A stretch of 64,000 nucleotides of DNA, from assembly GCA_027563935.2 (NCBI GenBank), contig CM050451.1:29093565-29157564 (forward strand), read 5' to 3'. Position numbers and translations under genes: made by a program. This DNA is from Costus lasius (taxonomy: Eukaryota > Streptophyta > Magnoliopsida > Zingiberales > Costaceae). Each line of letters begins with the position of its first letter. Positions within the stretch are counted from its first letter, which is position 1. This document shows positions 10,002 to 20,201 of the stretch, one piece after another. The notes beneath the pieces were generated by a model, which searched no databases, was not told the origin of the DNA, and saw nothing but the letters and a program-made list of their open reading frames with translations.

Positions 10002-13000
10002 CTAATGGTTGAGAAATCTCAAACCCATATTATTACAGTGCTTCTCATGCTTCTGCTGCGCCAGAGGCTTGGTAAGTGGGTCTGCCAGATTGTCATCTGT
10101 ATGAACCTTGCATATTTTGATCTCGCCACGATCAATGATCTCCCGGATCAAGTGAAACCGTCTCTGTATGTGCTTGGACTTCTGGTGCGACCGCGGTTCC
10201 TTTGCTTGTGCAATTGCTCCAGTGTTATCACAGAAGATAACCAAAGGATCAGCACTCGAAGGAACGACACCAAGTTCTCTCACGAACTTACGAATCCACA
10301 CTGCCTCCTTAGATGCTTCCGAGGCTGCAACATACTCGGCTTCTGTTGTGGAATCAGCAACAGTTGACTGTTTGAAACTCTTCCACACCACTGCTCCACC
10401 ATTCAAGCTAAAAATATAGCCTGACTGCGATCGGAAATCATCCTGGTCCGACTGGAACGAAGCGTCAGTATATCCCTCTATACTGAGTTCTTCCTGACCA
10501 CCATATATCAAGAACATATCTTTGGTCCTCCGCAGATATTTTAAAATGTTCTTGACCGCAATCCAGTGCGCCAATCCTGGATTACTTTGGAATCGACTGG
10601 TCACGCTTAACCCGTAAGCGACGTCTGGGTGAGTACACAACATCGCATACATAATGGACCCAATAGCCGAAGCATAAGGCGTATTGTCCATTTCATCTTT
10701 CTCAGTCTGTGTTTGTGGACACTGACTCTTCGAAAGATTCAGACCATGTCTGACTGGAAGATATCCACGTTTAGAATTCTCTAAATGGAATCTCTCCAGG
10801 ACCTTATCGATGTAAGTACTCTGGCACAGCCCGAGAAGCCTCTTAGATCTATCCCGGTAGATCTTCACACCTAGTACATAGGCTGCTTCTCCTAAATCTT
10901 TCATCTGAAAACATTTTCCTAACCATGCCTTAACAGCATGCAGTTCAGGAATATCGTTTCCAATGATTAAGATATCATCGACGTAGAGGATTAGGAATGT
11001 AATTACGCTCCCACTAAACCTCTTATATACACACGGGTCATCCTCGTTCTTGATGAAACCAAACTCAGAGATTGATTCATCAAAACGAATGTTCCAGCTT
11101 CTTGATGCTTGTTTCAGCCCATAAATGGACTTCTTTAACTTGCATATTTTATGACGATCTGATGGATTAGTGAAACCTTCCGGTTGTGTCATATACACAT
11201 CCTCGTCCAGATTTCCATTGAGGAAAGCTGTTTTCACATCCATCTGCCAGATCTCATAATCGTAATATGCTGCTATCGCGAAAAGAATCCGAATAGACTT
11301 AAACATGGCTACAGGTGAGAAAGTTTCATCATAATCTAACCCGTAGATTTGTTTGAAACCTTTCGCAACTAGCCTGCCCTTATAGGTAACCACGTTACCA
11401 TCCATGTCAATCTTCTTCTTGAAGATCCATTTACAGCCTATAGGGATTACTCCCGGAGGCGGATCAACCAAATCCCAGACTTGGTTATCTGACATGGAGT
11501 CCATCTCGGCTCGCATAGCATCAAGCCATCTAGCTGACTCCGGTCCACTGACCGCATCCGCATAAGTTAGGGGTTCATCATTCTCAATGATATAGACTCC
11601 GTCATAGCGCTCAGGCTGTCGACGGATCCTTCCCGATCTTCGCGGTTCCCGTGTTATTTGAGCCTCAGGTTGTTCAGTAACCTGTTCTACCGGCTCAGGC
11701 TCATCCAACTGTGCTTGACTACTTTGTCCTTCCTCTGGATTCTCATCCAGCTTTATTTCTCTCCCACTGGCCTCTTGCAGAAGAAATTCCTTCTCAAGAA
11801 ATATGGCCGTCCGAGCAACAAACACCTTGTTCTCTTTGGGATCGTAGAAATAATAACCCTTCGTTTCCTTAGGGTAACCGACAAAGATGCATTTGTCAGA
11901 TCTGCTCTCTAGTTTCCCAGAGGCGAGCTTTTTGACATAAGCCTCGCAACCCCAGATCCTGATAAATGTCAAGCTAGGCTGTTTCCCATACCATAACTCA
12001 TATGGCGTCTTTGAAACTGCCTTGGATGGCACTCGGTTTAGTACCTTTGCAGCTGTTTCCAGTGCAAAACCCCAAAAGGAATATGGAAGAGTAGCCTGAC
12101 TCATCATAGAACGAACCATATCAAGTAACGTTCTATTTCTCCTCTCGGACACACCATTCCACTGCGGTGTTCCTGGCGGAGTGAGCTGTGAGATAATCCC
12201 ACACTCCTTCAGATAGTCAGTAAACGTATGACTCAGGTATTCTCCACCTCGATCAGAACGAAGTGCCTTGATATTTCGGCCTAACTGATTTTGTACTTCA
12301 TTTTTGAACTCTTTGAACTTGTCAAAAGATTCACTTTTATGTCTCATTAAATAGACATATCCATACCTACTGAAATCATCAGTAAAGGTAATGAAGTACT
12401 GATAGCCACCTCTGGCATGTTTACTAAATGGCCCACACACATCACTGTGTATAAGGTCCAGTAAACCTGAAGTCCTTTGACCTTTGTGAGGAAAAGGTGA
12501 CTTCGTCATTTTACCCATCAAACAAGCTTTGCATGTATCAATCTCCTCATAGGAGAAAGATCCCAGCAGTCCATGATCATGCAACCGCTTAATGCGCTTC
12601 TCGTTTATATGGCCTAAACGACTATGCCATAACAAGGTGCTGTCATCAGCATACTTGGCTTTCTTATTATCAATGTTTTGTATAGAATTTTCCATGTCCA
12701 ACATGTATAACCCATTGTTAATTGAACCAGTTGCATACACAATATTATCTAGAGATAAAACACACTTTGAAATATTGCATTCAAAGGCAAATCCTTTCCT
12801 GACAAGAGCAGGAATAGAGATAATATTCTTTGTGATACTTGGTACAAAATAACAATTGTTTAATTCTAATACAATGCCAGATGGTAAAGTAATGAAATAG
12901 TCTCCTACAGCAACAGCAGCAACCCGTGCCCCGTTTCCAACTCGTAGGTCTACCTCATGCTGTCCCACCTGCCTTCTTCTCTTGAGTTCCTGCACATTTG

Positions 13001-13886
13001 AACAAATGTGAACTCCACATGCAGTGTCCAACACCCATGATATAGTAGAAGAAGATAACATGACCTCAGTCACATATATACCTGAGCCAGAAGCAATGCT
13101 TCCCCTCTTATCTCCTTGGAGCGCTTTACAGTCCTTTTTCCAGTGACCCAGCTGGCCACAGTGGAAACACCTGTTGTCCTTCGACCGCTTCACCTTCTGT
13201 TTCAGGGCCTTACTGTAGTTCTTGACAGGGGCCTTGCCCTTCTTCCCCTTCTTCTTGTTCCTAGAAGGAACCATCAAGACAGAGGTTGAAGGCTTACCCT
13301 TCAGAGTTTCCTCAGTAGTCAAGAGCATATTCAGCAGCTCTGCCGGCGTACAATCGATTTTGTTCATATTAAAGTTAATGATGAACGCATCGAAAGAAGG
13401 CGGGAGAGACTGCAGAATAATATCCACAGCAAGCTCCTGGTTGATGGTATGCCCCAGTTTCTCCAGAGCCTCCTTGTGCCCAATCATCTTGAGCACGTGA
13501 GCTCCCACTAGGCTCCCCTCAGCCAGTTTGCTCTGAAAGAAGAGCTTCGTCAGATTATAGCGTTCTGTCCTCGCCTGTGCAGCATACAGCATCTTGAGGT
13601 TCGCTATAATTTCTATAGCCGACATATCCTCATGCTGACGCTGCAGCGGTGGCGTCATAGACGCTAGCATCAGGCAAGCGACATCAATGCTATCATTGAC
13701 GTGCTTTTCGTAGGCATCCCGAACCGCCCTTGCGGCGTTCGGAGCGGGCTGCGGCGGTATCGCCGTCTCGAGGACATACAGTTTCCTCTCTGCCTTAAGA
13801 ACGATCTTAAGGTGTCCAAACCAGTCAGAGAAGTTCGGCCCAGCAAACTTCTCCCTTTCCAGTAGGGATCGCACATTGAAGCTCAT
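10002..13886 (-). CDS. Copia Gag-Pol polyprotein, intact, 1294 aa
   Basis: This single frame supplies capsid and all enzymes for copying and integrating element B. Gag is about residues 1-260, with a zinc knuckle C240-X2-C243-X4-H248-X4-C253 (CFHCGQLGHWKKDC) after a lysine-rich stretch. Protease has WVLDTACG at 284-291 (catalytic D287). Integrase has the zinc-binding H421, H426, C452, C455 and the triad D482 (HSDVCGP), D545 (RSDRGGEY), E581, with 35 residues between the last two as the family requires. Reverse transcriptase has D883 (MDVKTAF) and YVDD at 968-971. RNase H has D1141 (YTDASF), E1182, D1220 and a closing DDNLADPLTKPL block. The start MSFNVRSLLE is the first Met and is kept in position by Gag alignment with A. 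No stop or frameshift. It resembles the Tork/TNT1-type polyproteins, but I did not assign a lineage. Confidence 0.95.
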   Translation of the reverse strand: MSFNVRSLLEREKFAGPNFSDWFGHLKIVLKAERKLYVLETAIPPQPAPNAARAVRDAYEKHVNDSIDVACLMLASMTPPLQRQHEDMSAIEIIANLKMLYAAQARTERYNLTKLFFQSKLAEGSLVGAHVLKMIGHKEALEKLGHTINQELAVDIILQSLPPSFDAFIINFNMNKIDCTPAELLNMLLTTEETLKGKPSTSVLMVPSRNKKKGKKGKAPVKNYSKALKQKVKRSKDNRCFHCGQLGHWKKDCKALQGDKRGSIASGSGIYVTEVMLSSSTISWVLDTACGVHICSNVQELKRRRQVGQHEVDLRVGNGARVAAVAVGDYFITLPSGIVLELNNCYFVPSITKNIISIPALVRKGFAFECNISKCVLSLDNIVYATGSINNGLYMLDMENSIQNIDNKKAKYADDSTLLWHSRLGHINEKRIKRLHDHGLLGSFSYEEIDTCKACLMGKMTKSPFPHKGQRTSGLLDLIHSDVCGPFSKHARGGYQYFITFTDDFSRYGYVYLMRHKSESFDKFKEFKNEVQNQLGRNIKALRSDRGGEYLSHTFTDYLKECGIISQLTPPGTPQWNGVSERRNRTLLDMVRSMMSQATLPYSFWGFALETAAKVLNRVPSKAVSKTPYELWYGKQPSLTFIRIWGCEAYVKKLASGKLESRSDKCIFVGYPKETKGYYFYDPKENKVFVARTAIFLEKEFLLQEASGREIKLDENPEEGQSSQAQLDEPEPVEQVTEQPEAQITREPRRSGRIRRQPERYDGVYIIENDEPLTYADAVSGPESARWLDAMRAEMDSMSDNQVWDLVDPPPGVIPIGCKWIFKKKIDMDGNVVTYKGRLVAKGFKQIYGLDYDETFSPVAMFKSIRILFAIAAYYDYEIWQMDVKTAFLNGNLDEDVYMTQPEGFTNPSDRHKICKLKKSIYGLKQASRSWNIRFDESISEFGFIKNEDDPCVYKRFSGSVITFLILYVDDILIIGNDIPELHAVKAWLGKCFQMKDLGEAAYVLGVKIYRDRSKRLLGLCQSTYIDKVLERFHLENSKRGYLPVRHGLNLSKSQCPQTQTEKDEMDNTPYASAIGSIMYAMLCTHPDVAYGLSVTSRFQSNPGLAHWIAVKNILKYLRRTKDMFLIYGGQEELSIEGYTDASFQSDQDDFRSQSGYIFSLNGGAVVWKSFKQSTVADSTTEAEYVAASEASKEAVWIRKFVRELGVVPSSADPLVIFCDNTGAIAQAKEPRSHQKSKHIQRRFHLIREIIDRGEIKICKVHTDDNLADPLTKPLAQQKHEKHCNNMGLRFLNH

Positions 13887-14076
13887 GGTGTTCGTTGCTG
13901 CAGGAATCTACAACAAGCAAGAACAGCAAGGTCAGTATCAATGTTCAGAATCAATCCAGGACTTAAGAAAGATTCTTTTCTCACTATTTTGTCTGACTGA
14001 AAAATCCAGTAAACAGTCCGAAAGAGTAACACTCTTTTAGTGAGATGGGATCCAGATTTCATACTTGGTCTCCGCG

Positions 14077-14415
14077 TCCCGCTCAGGCGAGATAAGTTGC
14101 ACAGAGATGACAAGCACTAATTTCTGGTAGGCTGTCCCAGCCAATCGCCAACCCGTGCGATTCCCCTTCATCTTGGCAATCCAGCAGACTGTGCCAACTG
14201 AGTTGGTACAACACAGTCTCTGATCCCAGAGATGGCTGCCTCCATGTGCTACCATATGCGCCACATATGTAGCCTACATGGTCAAGCTGACCTGACCTAC
14301 TCCCTGGACCACCACGTGCTATGCTGAGCAACGAGAGGGGATAAATCCCAACTCTGTAACACGCAGGTGAAATCCAGCACCGTCTGAAGATAGATGGACG
14401 TGCCCACTGAGTGGG
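14077..14415 (-). other. Leader hairpin trio of element B
   Basis: The hairpins are 14077-14092 (TCTCGC/GCGGGA around CTGA, one G-U pair), 14194-14206 (CCAACT/AGTTGG around one base) and 14403-14415 (CCCACT/AGTGGG around one base). Equivalent hairpins stand in the same order in A, E, F and H. Confidence 0.6.
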
Positions 14416-14890
14416 TTCAACACGGCTCCAACGATAATCAGAAAGGTGAGGTTTCGCGTCAGAAGGCTTATCGAGCTTGATATGTTAGCGTTGGATTTTA
14501 ACGGTCTTTTATCTTCTTACTATCAGGCATATCCTATGGCTATAGTAGAAGATAAACTTAAACATGCAATTCTAATTATTAGCAATAAGTAGAAAGCATG
14601 ATCTTATGTGGTAAAAGCCCATGAACCCTAGTAAGACCTTAATTTTACTTAAGTCTTCACTCGAGCTCCTTGGCATCTCATCTGGTCCAACCTAGGGCCC
14701 TAGCGCCAAGAGCACCTCAGGTGCACCACCAGGTGAATGCCCCTCTTGGATGTGTGCTTTTGTGCTCTTGTCTAATCAAAGTACATTTGATCTATCTAGA
14801 CAAGGTTGACTCGCAGGTCAACAACATATTATAAATTAAGTACAATGTGATTCGCAGATCACAAATTAATTTACAATTTTTTTAAATCCA

Positions 14891-14902
14891 GGCACGCAGG
14901 CC
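14891..14902 (-). promoter_or_regulatory. Leader motif GGCCTGCGTGCC shared by both copia families
   Basis: The identical 12-mer is at 17512-17523 (A, +), 14891-14902 (B, -), 34682-34693 (E, -), 48807-48818 (F, -) and 58765-58776 (H, +), always on the sense strand of the element. In E, F and H it lies about 490-505 nt from the primer site; in B about 885 nt. The role is unknown; an RNA signal is possible. Confidence 0.55.
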
Positions 14903-15508
14903 CCAGCACAGCACACAAATGGGCAACCCACATAAGACTAAATAAACAAGCATATGGTTCAATCAACATGTGATCCAATCAAGAAATTAAAATTTTGAAA
15001 AAACCCCATGGCATCAATTTTAATTTCCTTATGAGCCCTACAACCTTACAATGGTCCATTGATGGGGATCCACTCATCCATCTAGTTAGATCTTTTGCCC
15101 TTGCATGCACCGAGTCCTAACTGACCCGTGTTGACCTGATGGTCAACCATGCATGCGTCAAGGGCTGAACCACCCTCATGAGTTTTGGCAAGCGGGTGTG
15201 ACCCCGGGCCTAACTCAAGTATGTTCAGTAATTGTCTCAACCAGACCTCGCTACACGCCTTTGATGCAGTCAACCTATAGCCACCTCGTGCTTGCGCACA
15301 GGTGCTATCTGGTCGACCCATCTAGGCTGTCAGATGGTCTGATCAGACTAGCTTGATCTATACTAGATGATGCCTTCAACCCCATCAACCCATTTAAGGA
15401 TTTAATGTAGTGGCACCTTAGATCTAATCAACCGCGCAAGATGTAAGTTTTGTAAAACACTTAGAGCATGCGCAAACATACAAACAAAGTTGATAACCCT
15501 TAGATCTA

Positions 15509-15568
15509 AGGGGGTCCCCTTCAAGGGGGAGCGCAAACTTTAGGGGGTCCCCTTCAAGGGGGAGCGCA
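15509..15568 (-). repeat. Direct duplication in B leader
   Basis: A block AGGGGGTCCCCTTCAAGGGG followed by GAGCGCA occurs twice with a period of 33 bp. Each copy contains a G/C-rich inverted repeat (GGGG/CCCC). Confidence 0.75.
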
Positions 15569-15577
15569 TACATAGCC

Positions 15578-15686
15578 CATGATACAAGCGCAATCTACAT
15601 GTTAGCATGATACAAGCGCAATCTACATGTTAACATGATACAAGCGCAATCTACATGTTAGCATGATACAAGCGCAATCTACATGT
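15578..15686 (-). repeat. 28-bp tandem repeat, about 3.9 copies, in B leader
   Basis: The unit starts CATGATACAAGCGCAATCTA and is 28 bp long. Copies are at 15578-15605, 15606-15633, 15634-15661 and a partial one at 15662-15686. They are nearly identical with no spacer, so this is a recent slippage-type expansion. It lies 100-210 nt from the primer site. Confidence 0.9.
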
Positions 15687-15785
15687 ACATGTAACCATGC
15701 ATCATGAAAACAAAGCATCAAGTAAGCGCAAGAAGCATGGATCACAAACACTTCTAGCAATCATATAGATCATATGGAGAGCCTA

Positions 15786-15797
15786 CCTCTGATACCA
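15786..15797 (-). other. Primer binding site of B (initiator tRNA-Met)
   Basis: TGGTATCAGAGG on the minus strand, 2 nt from the end of the 5' LTR. Confidence 0.92.
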
Positions 15798-15799
15798 GC

Positions 15800-17477
15800 T
15801 GAAGGAACCCCTAATAAAGGGGGGGGGGAAACCCTATACATGCGCATCTAGCATGCAATGCGGAAAAAGGGCTTCTAAAGATCGCATATGAACTATATAA
15901 TCAACTTAAACCAACTTAAGATCATGATATGATCTTACCATTGCCATGGATGGAAGGTGGCTTGGAAGAAGAAAACAAGGTTGATCTCCTCCAAAAGGTG
16001 CGCACACAAGAAGACAAAGACTACTCCCTTCTCAACTTTGTGCTAGCAAAAGCTTCAAGGGGTCTTATCGCATGAAGGAGATGATGAACTCTTGGCCGAT
16101 CTTTCTTCTCGTCACTTTCACCACACAAGAAAGTGTGTGTCGTCGAGAGCAAGATGATGGAGAGGAGCGTTAGCCAAACTTGTGATCGAATGTGGAGACA
16201 TTCATCACAATTGTCAAACCGAAATGCCATAAATGGCAAGTCATCAAAGCTTGCGTTATGCGTTCACATGAAGTGAACCAAACGCATAGCTCTCCTCTCA
16301 AATGAACCAAGCGCTCACATGTGAGCCGGTTCAATTCAATTGGTCCAATGACCAAACCAAATCAGCCCAATAATCGGTTCAGACCAAATTAAACCCTAAG
16401 GTTCAAAATCTGACCGTTCATCCTTTTAATGCTCTTGATCTCTTCGATCTAGCATCCACACTCTCGATCTAAGCTTACCGATCTCAAGCCCTAATCAATC
16501 AAACATGATCAGACTGGATCTCACTTACAATCAGAGTTTAATCTCCTTTAAACTGAACTCGAACAATTCAGTCCACACGATCTGACTTAAGTAGCCATAT
16601 CATCAAATTGTGCGACCCTAAGGGTTTCCTTTAAATGTCGGTAACGATAACTTACGTTATCACGATCAGCGAGGGGTATCTAGCAACACATCACTGTCTC
16701 CCGATATAAAGGAAAGAGTCTTCCAAGACTCCACCCAACCACAGCATAAGTGTGAATCAACTCACTAGGCATGCATGATTCCTTTGCCACTGGATGTTCT
16801 TATTGGACAAGCATGTCAAGCCTGTAACTCCAATACGATGAGCATGATTAGATCAGATGCACATAGTCATCTGGGTATGGCCATACACTTCCTCAATCAT
16901 CTCATATAGGGGGGCCCTTTAGAACATCACACTCCTTAAACAAGGAGACGGCAATCCTTTATCTATCACAAGTGCCCTAACCTGACTCAAGCTCACCATC
17001 CAAGATAGTCTATAATCATTATGTTTCAAATGATATTGAACTACCTCAAAACAATGACAATCATCATTTAGAAACATAAGTGATCTCAAGTCAAAGGACA
17101 TGTGCCACTTAGTGCTTACAAGGATCATTCACATTGTGACAAGCAATGGAATATCCGAGTAGGGTCTGTCCAGTACATCCAATGTACCCATGAGTCTACA
17201 TCTTATTCCATGCTCGAAGCATCCTATAAGATTAGCACTCATATCAGTCTCAATCATATCAAGGCTGTCTCATGTTCACCAAGATATCTCGACTAAGGAC
17301 ATATAGCCTGTCAGCCTAGCTGAACAGCTTTGAGACATTATTCAGAAGTACACTTATTACAGCAGACAAGGTAACAACCTGAATAATAACCATGCCTTTA
17401 TAAACTTAAGAGTTTATTACATGATACTTATACAATCCCAAGGCCTCAAACATTAGCCTTAAGGGCATACCCCAACA
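15800..17477 (-). repeat. 5' LTR of element B
   Basis: Minus strand TGTTGGGG...CCTTCA, 1678 bp, with ATGTG flanking at 17478-17482. It carries the 12-bp palindrome at 16875-16886. Confidence 0.95.
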
Positions 17478-17482
17478 ATGTG

Positions 17483-18587
17483 GGCTGCCCTTATTTTGTG
17501 TGCTGTGCTGGGGCCTGCGTGCCTGGAATTAAATAGAAATTTTGCTGTGATCTGCGAATCACACTTTCATTTATGAAAAATGTATAATTGACCTGCGTGT
17601 CAAACCATGTCTAGATAGTTTCAAAAATGTATTTTAAGATGACATGAGTACACAGCACAAATGGCAGATGCGCATGCAGCAATTGGCTTCTCTAGATAGG
17701 TGGTCTAGAGGTCGACTCTAGAACAGGCGCATACTACCTGATGGGCACATTTGAGCTGCAGAGGGCGCTTGGGGCCCGGGGTGGGCCAGATGAAGTGCCA
17801 GAGTTCCATAAAGAGCTCAAGTGAAAACTTTTGTAACACTAAGGTTTTACTTAGGCTTTTATGGGCGTTTACCACATAAGATATTTGGTGCTTTCATTTA
17901 CTATTTTAAGTAATATTAGCACATGTATGTTTTATTCTTCTGCTATCACTATAGAATTTGCATGATAGTAAGAAGATAAAAGACCGATAAAATCCAACAT
18001 TAATATCAAGCTCGATTGCCTTCTGACGCGAAACCTCACTGTTCTGACTATCGTTGGGGCCGTGTTGTACCCACTCAGTGGGCACGCCCAGCTATCTTCA
18101 AACGGTGCGTGATTACACCTACATGTTACAGAGAAGGGATTTATCGCTTCTCGTTGCTCAGCATAGCACGTGGTGGTCCAGGAAGTAGGTCAGGTCAGCT
18201 TGACCATATAGGCTACATGTTGAGCATATGACAGCTATATGGAGGCAGCCATCTGAGGAATCAGAAACTGTGTTGTACCAACTCAGTTGGCACAGTCTTC
18301 TGGATTGCCTAGATGAAGGGGAATCGCACGGGTTGGCGATTGGCATGGATTGCCTACCAGTGATTAGTGCTTGGGCTCTCTGTGCACCTTATCTCGCCTG
18401 AGAGGGACGCGGAGATCAAGTATGAAATCTGGATCCCATCTCACTAAGAGTTTCACTCTTTTGGGCTGTTTTATTAGATTTTTCAGTCAAACAAAATAGT
18501 GAGAAAAGAATCACTCTTAAGTCCTGGAATGATTCTAACATGGATACTGACCTTGTTGTTCTTGCTATGTTGTAGATTCCTGCAGCA
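17483..18587 (+). other. Leader of element A, second part
   Basis: This continues the leader broken by B at 8303. It carries GGCCTGCGTGCC at 17512-17523 and the hairpin trio at 18070-18407, and it aligns with the B leader towards gag. The short frame at 18016-18231 has no recognisable product. Confidence 0.7.
18070..18407 (+). other. Leader hairpin trio of element A
   Basis: The hairpins are 18070-18082 (CCCACT/AGTGGG), 18278-18290 (CCAACT/AGTTGG) and 18392-18407 (TCTCGC/GAGGGA around CTGA, with one mismatch). Same order as in B. Confidence 0.6.
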
Positions 18588-19589
18588 ACGAACACCACAG
18601 GGCTCATTTTGCGATCCATATTGGAAAAGGAGAAGTTTGCTGGGCCAAACTTCTCAGACTGGTACAGACAGCTTAAGATTGTACTTAAAGTTGAGAGAAA
18701 GCTGTATGTCCTTGAGTCGGCAATACCGGCTCAACCCGCTGCGAATGCCGCAAGGGCGGTTCGGGATGCTTATGAGAAGCACGTCAGTGATAGTACTGAT
18801 GTCGCTTGCCTTATGCTTGCGTCAATGACGCCCGAGCTCCAGCGTCAGCATGAGGATTTGTCTGCTATTGATATTATAGCAAATCTCAAAATGCTGTATG
18901 CTGCACAGGCAAGGACAGAACGCTATAACTTGACAAAACTTTTCTTTCATAGCAAACTGACTGAAGGGAGTCCAGTCGGAGCTCATGTGCTCAAGATGAT
19001 TGGGTACAAAGAAGCTCTAGAGAAACTGGGACATACCATCAATCAAGAACTTGTTGTAGACATCATCTTGCAGTCTCTACCGGTCTCTTTCGATGCGTTC
19101 ATCATTAATTTTAATATGAACAAAATCGACTGTACTCCGGCAGAATTATTGAATATGCTCTGCACTGCAGAACAGACTCTTGAGAAGGGAAAGCCTTCAT
19201 CCTCTGTCTTGGTAGTTCCTTCGAGGAATAAGAAGAAGGGGAAGAAGGGCAAAACCCCTATCAAGAGCTACAACAAGGTTTTGAAACAAAAGATAAAGCG
19301 GTCAAAGGACAACAGATGCTTCCATTGTGGCCAGCTGGGTCACTGGAAGAAGGACTATAGAGCGCTCCAAGGAGAGAAGAAGGGAAGCAAGCCTTTCACT
19401 TCTGGCTCAGGTATTTATGTGACTGAAGTCATGCTAGCTTCTTCTATTTCATGGGTGTTGGACACTGCATGTGGAGTTCACATTTGTTCAAATGTGCAGG
19501 AACTCAAGAGAAGAAGACAGGTGGGACAGCATGAGGTGGACCTACGAGTTGGAAACGGGGCACGGGTTGCTGCTGTTGCTGTAGGATAA
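18588..19589 (+). pseudogene. Gag-protease of copia element A, disabled
   Basis: It aligns with residues 1 to about 330 of the B polyprotein. The start codon region is altered: the B start ATGAGCTTC corresponds to ACAGGGCTC here, so translation could only begin at a later Met or near-cognate codon. The zinc knuckle reads CFHCGQLGHWKKDY, so the last cysteine is lost. The protease motif WVLDTACG is kept. The frame is stopped by TAA at 19587-19589, where B encodes aspartate of GDYF. Confidence 0.9.
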
Positions 19590-20201
19590 TATAACATCTC
19601 TTTACCATCTGGTTTTGTATTAGAACTTGACAATTGTTATTTCGTACCAAGCATAACTAAGAATATTATCTCTATTCCTGCTCTTGTCAGGAAAGGTTTT
19701 TCTTTTGAATGCAAAACTTCACAGTGTTGTATTTCATATGATAATATTGTTTATGCAACTGGGTCGATTAACAATGGGTTATACATGTTGGACATGGATT
19801 GTTCTGTACAACAAATTGATAACAAGAAAGCCAAGTATGCTGATAACAGCACCTTGTTATGGCATAGTCGTTTAGGCCACATTAACAAGAAGCGCATTAA
19901 GCGGTTGCATCACCATGGACTGCTGGGATCATTCTCCTATGAGGAGCTTGATACATGCAAAGCTTGTTTAATGGGTAAAATGATGAAGACTCCTTTTTCT
20001 AATAAAGGTGAAAGGGTTTCAGGTTTACTTGACCTTATTCACAGTGATGTGTGTGGGCCGTTTAGTAAACATGCCAGAGGTGGCTATTTATACTTCATTA
20101 CTTTTACTGATGATTTCAGTAGGTATGGTTATGTCTATCTAATGAGACATAAGAGTGAATCTTTTGACAAGTTCAAAGAATTCAAAAATGAAGTACAAAA
20201 T
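19590..20201 (+). pseudogene. Integrase N-terminal part of element A
   Basis: It continues in frame after the TAA. It holds the zinc-binding WHSRLGHINKKR...CKACLMGKM block and the first catalytic Asp (HSDVCGP), and ends at EVQN where solo LTR C is inserted. The frame resumes at 21888 with QLGRNIKAL, exactly as in B. Confidence 0.9.

Larger units (their letters stand above)
13887..15785 (-). other. Leader of element B
   Basis: About 1.9 kb of untranslated leader lies between primer site and gag. It holds three short hairpins near gag (14077-14092, 14194-14206, 14403-14415), the 12-bp motif GGCCTGCGTGCC (14891-14902 on the minus strand), and direct repeats near the primer site. The open frames in it are short and not conserved. 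Confidence 0.75.
8304..17477 (-). mobile_element. Complete, very young copia element B (family 1)
   Basis: The element is 9174 bp with two 1678-bp LTRs (8304-9981 and 15800-17477), flanked by the perfect duplication ATGTG (8299-8303, 17478-17482). The LTRs align at a constant offset of 7496 with no indel, and reading them side by side I found one difference (C at 8462, T at 15958). It has an intact primer site, an intact polypurine tract and a single uninterrupted 1294-codon Gag-Pol frame. All known cis and trans requirements for autonomous copia transposition appear present. It sits in the leader of element A. Confidence 0.96.

Noticed and set aside
10005..10419. Plus-strand open frames opposite RT-RNase H (also 30464-30856 and 44281-44589)
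   Set aside because: They are mirror frames of conserved RNase H coding sequence, recurring wherever that domain occurs; no protein features of their own.
15578..15686. Possible CRISPR-like repeats
   Set aside because: The 28-bp units are strictly tandem with no spacers and lie in the leader of a plant copia element.
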